The notes below the pieces were generated by a model. That model had not been told where the DNA came from and ran no database searches. It saw nothing but the letters and a program-made list of their open reading frames with translations. This document shows, one piece after another, positions 6,261 to 9,140 of a stretch of 9,140 bases of DNA; position 1 is the first letter of the stretch; the number at the start of each line of letters is the position of its first letter. This DNA is from CAXSEF01 sp964236585 (lineage in GTDB: Bacteria; Pseudomonadota; Alphaproteobacteria; Acetobacterales; Acetobacteraceae). The stretch spans positions 1 to 9,140 of the forward strand of contig CAXSFE010000131.1 in the NCBI GenBank assembly GCA_964236585.1. Direction: 5' to 3'. A program made the translations under genes and the position numbers.

Positions 6261-6992
6261 ATGCCCGACCCGTCGCCCTGCGTCCCCGCCGCCCCGATGT
6301 CGCTCGACGAGGTCCGCGCCTTCCTGGCCGCGATCGCCGCGCCCGACGCCGACCTGCAGACCGAGTTGGCCTTCTCCGACCCGTTCACCCTGCTCGTCGC
6401 CGTCGTGCTGTCCGCCCAGGCCACCGACGCCTCGGTGAACCGTGCTACCCCCGCCCTGTTCGCCGCCGCCCCGACCTCTGCCGCGATGGCCGCCCTCGGC
6501 GCCGACGGCATCGCTCCCTACATCCGCCAGGTCGGCCTATGGCAGTCCAAGGCCCGCAACCTCGCCGCCCTCGCCGCCCGTCTGGTCGATCGCCACGAAG
6601 GCCGCGTCCCCCCCGACCGCGAGTCGCTTGAAGCTCTGCCCGGCGTTGGTCGCAAGACCGCAAACGTCGTGCTCAACGTCGCCTTTGGCGAGTCCACGAT
6701 GGCGGTCGACACCCACGTCTTCCGCCTCGGCAATCGCACCGGCCTGGCTCCCGGCGCCACCGTGCGCGCCGTGGAGGACGCGCTGCTGGCTCGCATCCCC
6801 GCCGAAATCCTGCGCCCCGCGCACCACTGGCTCATCCTGCACGGCCGCTACACCTGCAAGGCCCGTGCGCCGGAGTGCTGGCGCTGCCCGGCGGCGCCAT
6901 GGTGCCACTACGGAGACAAAACGCCGGAGCCGAAAGCAAAGAGAACAAGGCTGGGCGCTGCCCAGACCCGCAAAGGGCCCGAGGCCCTTTGA
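6261..6992 (+). CDS. nth: Endonuclease III (DNA glycosylase/AP lyase)
   Basis: A 243-residue base-excision repair enzyme that removes oxidised pyrimidines and cuts at the abasic site. The helix-hairpin-helix LPGVGRKTA (126-134) carries catalytic Lys132, and VDTHVFRL carries catalytic Asp150, equivalent to Lys120 and Asp138 of E. coli Nth. The [4Fe-4S] cluster ligands Cys199, Cys206, Cys209 and Cys215 show the exact C-x6-C-x2-C-x5-C spacing. The N-terminal LLVAVVLSAQATDASVN (44-60) is typical. The start could also be the ATG at 6297 (Met13), which fits the usual Nth length better; neither has a strong ribosome binding site. The last 12 or so residues (after about KRT) are encoded by a palindromic repeat. 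The 117-bp gap before it holds no gene. It converges on rsmD. Confidence 0.96.
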   Translation: MPDPSPCVPAAPMSLDEVRAFLAAIAAPDADLQTELAFSDPFTLLVAVVLSAQATDASVNRATPALFAAAPTSAAMAALGADGIAPYIRQVGLWQSKARNLAALAARLVDRHEGRVPPDRESLEALPGVGRKTANVVLNVAFGESTMAVDTHVFRLGNRTGLAPGATVRAVEDALLARIPAEILRPAHHWLILHGRYTCKARAPECWRCPAAPWCHYGDKTPEPKAKRTRLGAAQTRKGPEAL

Positions 6993-7063
6993 TCCCGTTA
7001 CTTAAGTAAGGGTTTCAAAGGATCGGCCTTTGGCGGAGTGTGAGGCAGAGCCTTAACCTTGCT
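6944..7063. repeat. Palindromic repeat, copy 4, across the convergent ends of nth and rsmD
   Basis: It runs from AACAAGG (6944-6950) to CCTTGCT (7057-7063), an imperfect inverted pair. Inner hairpins include 6951-6956/6960-6965 and 6972-6979/6983-6990. The left half matches the copy inside the blh end; the right half, read in reverse complement, matches the left half of the copy at 1764-1890, including TCTGCCTCA and ACTCCGCCAAAGGC. It provides the nth stop and last codons on one strand and the rsmD stop and last codons on the other. It may serve as a two-way transcription end signal, which is inference. Confidence 0.85.
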
Positions 7064-7673
7064 CGCTCTCCACCCGCCACACGCACACCCGCGCCGCCCC
7101 GTGCCTCCGCTCGTCCAGCAGCATGCCCACCTCCGGCACCGCCTCTTCGCGCCCGACCTCGCCCACCACCAGCGCGCCCTCCGCCACCCACCCCGTCCCG
7201 CGCAGCGCCCGCACTGCCCGCGCCACCAGGTCCTGCCCGTACGGCGGGTCGAGGAATACCACCGCGCACGCCCGCCCCGCCGGCGGCCGCAGCACGTTGC
7301 CCGGCAGCACCGCCGCACGCCCCTGCGCCCCGCACGCCGCCACGTTGGCCCGCAGCGCCTCCAGCGCCCCCCGATCGCGCTCGATGAACGACGCGTGCCC
7401 CGCCCCGCGCGACAACGCTTCCAGCCCGAGCGCCCCGGTCCCCGCGAACGCGTCGAGCACCGCCAGCCCGTCGAGCCGCCCACCCCACGGCGCATGCACC
7501 AGCGCGTCGAACAGCGCCTGCCGCACCCGGTCCGCCGTGGGTCGCGTGGCCACGCCCGCCGGCACGTGCAGCGCCCGCCCGCGGAACGCGCCTGCGATGA
7601 TGCGGGTCAGGACAGAAAGGCCAGGGCTCTGCCCTGGACCCGCCAGGGCGAGCCGCCCTGGACCGGCCTCCAT
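7053..7673 (-). CDS. rsmD: 16S rRNA (guanine(966)-N(2))-methyltransferase RsmD
   Basis: An S-adenosylmethionine-dependent enzyme that methylates G966 of 16S rRNA. Numbered from the ATG at 7673 (206 residues), it shows the N-terminal TRIIAGAFRGR (23-33), TRPTADRVRQALFDAL (43-58), the SAM-binding DAFAGTGALGLEALSRGA (74-91), FIERD (96-100), and the catalytic DPPY (142-145). Family members normally start right at the RIIAG segment. Here the only ordinary start codon upstream is the ATG at 7673, inside a palindromic repeat, which would add about 21 repeat-encoded residues; at the expected native position (7608-7610) the codon is CTG. The true start is therefore uncertain. The final EQG and stop also lie in a repeat. 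rsmD follows rluB on the same strand, a rRNA-modification pair that probably shares a transcript. Confidence 0.93.
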   Translation of the reverse strand: MEAGPGRLALAGPGQSPGLSVLTRIIAGAFRGRALHVPAGVATRPTADRVRQALFDALVHAPWGGRLDGLAVLDAFAGTGALGLEALSRGAGHASFIERDRGALEALRANVAACGAQGRAAVLPGNVLRPPAGRACAVVFLDPPYGQDLVARAVRALRGTGWVAEGALVVGEVGREEAVPEVGMLLDERRHGAARVCVWRVESEQG

Positions 7674-7767
7674 GGCGGCACGCCGCTCGGCAGGGTACCC
7701 CTTCGTTGCGCCGGTCCAGGGGCGCTGCCCCTGGCGGGTCCAGGGCAGAACCCTGGCCTTCCTGTCC
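7610..7767. repeat. Long inverted repeat (two 58-nt arms) between rluB and rsmD
   Basis: Arm A (7610-7667) and arm B (7710-7767) are reverse complements with 6 differences in 58 positions, separated by a 42-nt spacer (7668-7709). Each arm begins GGACAG at its outer end and contains two smaller palindromes of the CCAGGGC/GCCCTGG type. The arms resemble the GC-rich halves of the copies at 1-54 and 1764-1890. The whole unit fills nearly all of the rluB-rsmD gap and would fold into a long hairpin in the mRNA or a cruciform in DNA. The spacer holds the ATG at 7671-7673, the only ordinary in-frame start upstream of rsmD. Confidence 0.9.
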
Positions 7768-7776
7768 GCGTGAACC

Positions 7777-9066
7777 TCACAGCTCCGGGATCTGCTCGCG
7801 CAGCACCTTCGCCGTGACCTCCTCGACGCTGCCCCGCGTCAGCAGCCCGAGCTGGAACGGCCCGTACGCCACCCGGATCAGCCGCGTCACCCGCAGCCCG
7901 AGGTGCTCCATCACCCGCCGGACCTCGCGGTTGCGCCCCTCGCGCAGCCCCACCGTGACCCAGCCGTTGTTGCCCTTGCGGCTGTCGAGCGCCGCCTCGA
8001 TCGGCCCGTAGCGCACCCCGTCGATCTCGATCCCCGCCGAGAGCGCCGCCAGCGCCGCCTCGTCCACCACGCCGTACACCCGCACGCGGTAGCGCCGCAG
8101 CCATCCGTTAGCCGGCATCTCCAGCCGCCGCGCCAGTCCGCCGTCGTTGGTGAGCAGCAGCAGCCCCTCGCTGTTGAGGTCGAGCCGCCCGATGCTGACC
8201 ACCCGCGGCATCCCCGGCGGCAGGGCCGCGAATACCGTGTCGCGCCCCTCGGGGTCGCGATGCGTCGTCACCAAGCCGTCCGGCTTGTGGTAGCGCCACA
8301 GCCGCGCCCGCCCCGGCGCATCGACCAGCACGCCCCCCACCTGCACCAAGTCGCCCGCCCCCACGAACGTCGCCGGATGGGTGATGACCGCGTTGTTCAC
8401 CCGGACCTTGCCCTCGGCAAGCAGCTTCTCCGCGTCGCGCCGGCTGGCAACGCCCGCGCGGGCGAGCCACTTGGCGATGCGCTCGCCCCGCTCCGCGCCA
8501 GCAGCCGCCTCGCCCGGCCCCACCTTGCCGCCCGCGGCCGGCGCCTTCGCCTCGGGCTTCGCGGCATGGCTGCGGGTCTGGCGCACCGGCCGGGACCGCC
8601 GCAGGGCACCCGGCCCCTTCGGCGCCTCCGTACCTGACGCCCACGCCTCTGGCCGCACGGCTTCTGGGGGCACAGCCTCGGGCCGCGCCGCCCTTGCATC
8701 CACGCTGCCGGACCCTGCCGCCTCGCGACGGGCCACACCCGCCTTGCCGGCGCGCGCACCGCCCGCCGGAACGAGCGCCGCCTCCGGGCGCCCACCCGAC
8801 CGGCCCGTATCCGGACGCTCCGGCCTCGAACGACCCGCCTCCTGCCCACTTGGCCGCGGACCGCCCTTGTCCGGCAGGCCTGCATCCTGCCCACGCGCCC
8901 TTCCCGGCAACCCGGCAGCCCGCCCCGTCTCCGAACGCCTGACCTCCGGACGCCCCGCATCCGCGCGCACCGGTGCCCCTGGACCCTCTACCCGCCTCGC
9001 CACCCCCTTCTCCGCAGCCGCGCTCCCGAACGGTGGCCGCTTCAGGAACGGCCGCGCGCCCGCCAC
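7777..9066 (-). CDS. rluB: 23S rRNA pseudouridine synthase, RluB type, with long disordered N-terminus
   Basis: From the GTG at 9066 the product is 429 residues. The S4 RNA-binding domain starts at about 192 (GERIAKWLARAGVASRR to about VQVGGVLV). The RsuA/RluB/RluE/RluF-type catalytic domain follows, with GRLDLNSEGLLLLTNDG (293-309) carrying catalytic Asp296, and EGRNREVRRVMEHLGL (376-391) plus VAYGPFQLG near the end. RluB isomerises a uridine of 23S rRNA helix 80 (U2605 in E. coli); among related enzymes RluB is the best guess but RluE/RluF cannot be excluded from sequence alone. Residues 1-190 are low-complexity, rich in Arg, Pro, Ala, Gly and Glu, probably an RNA-associated disordered extension. 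The frame has no stop between 9066 and the window end, so the true start may lie beyond. Confidence 0.93.
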   Translation of the reverse strand: MAGARPFLKRPPFGSAAAEKGVARRVEGPGAPVRADAGRPEVRRSETGRAAGLPGRARGQDAGLPDKGGPRPSGQEAGRSRPERPDTGRSGGRPEAALVPAGGARAGKAGVARREAAGSGSVDARAARPEAVPPEAVRPEAWASGTEAPKGPGALRRSRPVRQTRSHAAKPEAKAPAAGGKVGPGEAAAGAERGERIAKWLARAGVASRRDAEKLLAEGKVRVNNAVITHPATFVGAGDLVQVGGVLVDAPGRARLWRYHKPDGLVTTHRDPEGRDTVFAALPPGMPRVVSIGRLDLNSEGLLLLTNDGGLARRLEMPANGWLRRYRVRVYGVVDEAALAALSAGIEIDGVRYGPIEAALDSRKGNNGWVTVGLREGRNREVRRVMEHLGLRVTRLIRVAYGPFQLGLLTRGSVEEVTAKVLREQIPEL

Positions 9067-9140
9067 GCGTCCCGCATCCGCCGCCGGATGCTCGCCGTCC
9101 TGCCGCGCCGCCGGATGCGCCGCCCGCCCTGCCCGCGCCG

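Noticed and set aside
1..7767. CRISPR array or insertion sequence as an explanation of the repeats
   Set aside because: Copies are kilobases apart, vary in length and module order, have no regular spacers and encode no transposase.
7059..7817. Plus-strand frame across rsmD and the inverted repeat
   Set aside because: It is antisense to rsmD, which has full methyltransferase motifs; the product is His/Arg/Pro-rich.
1..9140. tRNA, rRNA or riboswitch genes
   Set aside because: I saw no cloverleaf with a T-loop motif, no rRNA signature and no recognisable riboswitch core by eye; a covariance-model search was not possible.

Overview
The window is very GC-rich, with densely packed genes that strongly favour G or C at third codon positions. 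Gene types (alphaproteobacterial FtsL-like protein, bacteriorhodopsin-like pump with its retinal synthase, rluB-rsmD pair, PQQ sugar dehydrogenase) and the hairpin-rich intergenic repeats suggest an alphaproteobacterium, most likely of the Acetobacteraceae. That placement is inference from protein style and repeat style, not a database match.

Layout, left to right. A secreted PQQ-dependent sugar dehydrogenase (308-1765, +) converges on an orphan LutA/YkgE-type (Fe-S)-binding protein (1892-2659, -); a palindromic repeat fills the gap between their stop codons. A 206-bp divergent intergenic region separates the LutA-like gene from a two-gene rightward unit: a microbial rhodopsin (2866-3678) and a Brp/Blh beta-carotene 15,15'-dioxygenase (3704-4774). 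About 500 bp with no gene I can defend follows, then an FtsL-like protein with a long proline-rich tail (5289-6143, +) and endonuclease III, nth (6261-6992, +). Nth converges on rsmD (7053-7673, -), which lies downstream of a 23S rRNA pseudouridine synthase of the RluB type (7777-9066, -; its frame stays open to the window edge).

How the genes work together. The rhodopsin and Blh form a minimal retinal-phototrophy module: Blh cleaves beta-carotene to retinal, and the opsin binds retinal at Lys224 and probably pumps protons outward. No carotenoid genes lie in the window, so beta-carotene must come from elsewhere. The rhodopsin keeps the counterion Asp and Thr but has proline at the usual proton-donor position (Asp96 of bacteriorhodopsin), a D-T-P motif I do not recognise as a described class. 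RluB and RsmD both modify rRNA and would share a transcript.

A modular family of nested palindromic repeats occurs at five places (1-54, 1764-1890, 4718-4785, 6944-7063, 7610-7767). Copies sit on gene ends: they supply the apparent C-termini of Blh, Nth and RsmD, and the copy between rluB and rsmD appears to have changed the rsmD start codon. Its two 58-nt arms differ by paired substitutions that keep the inner hairpin intact.
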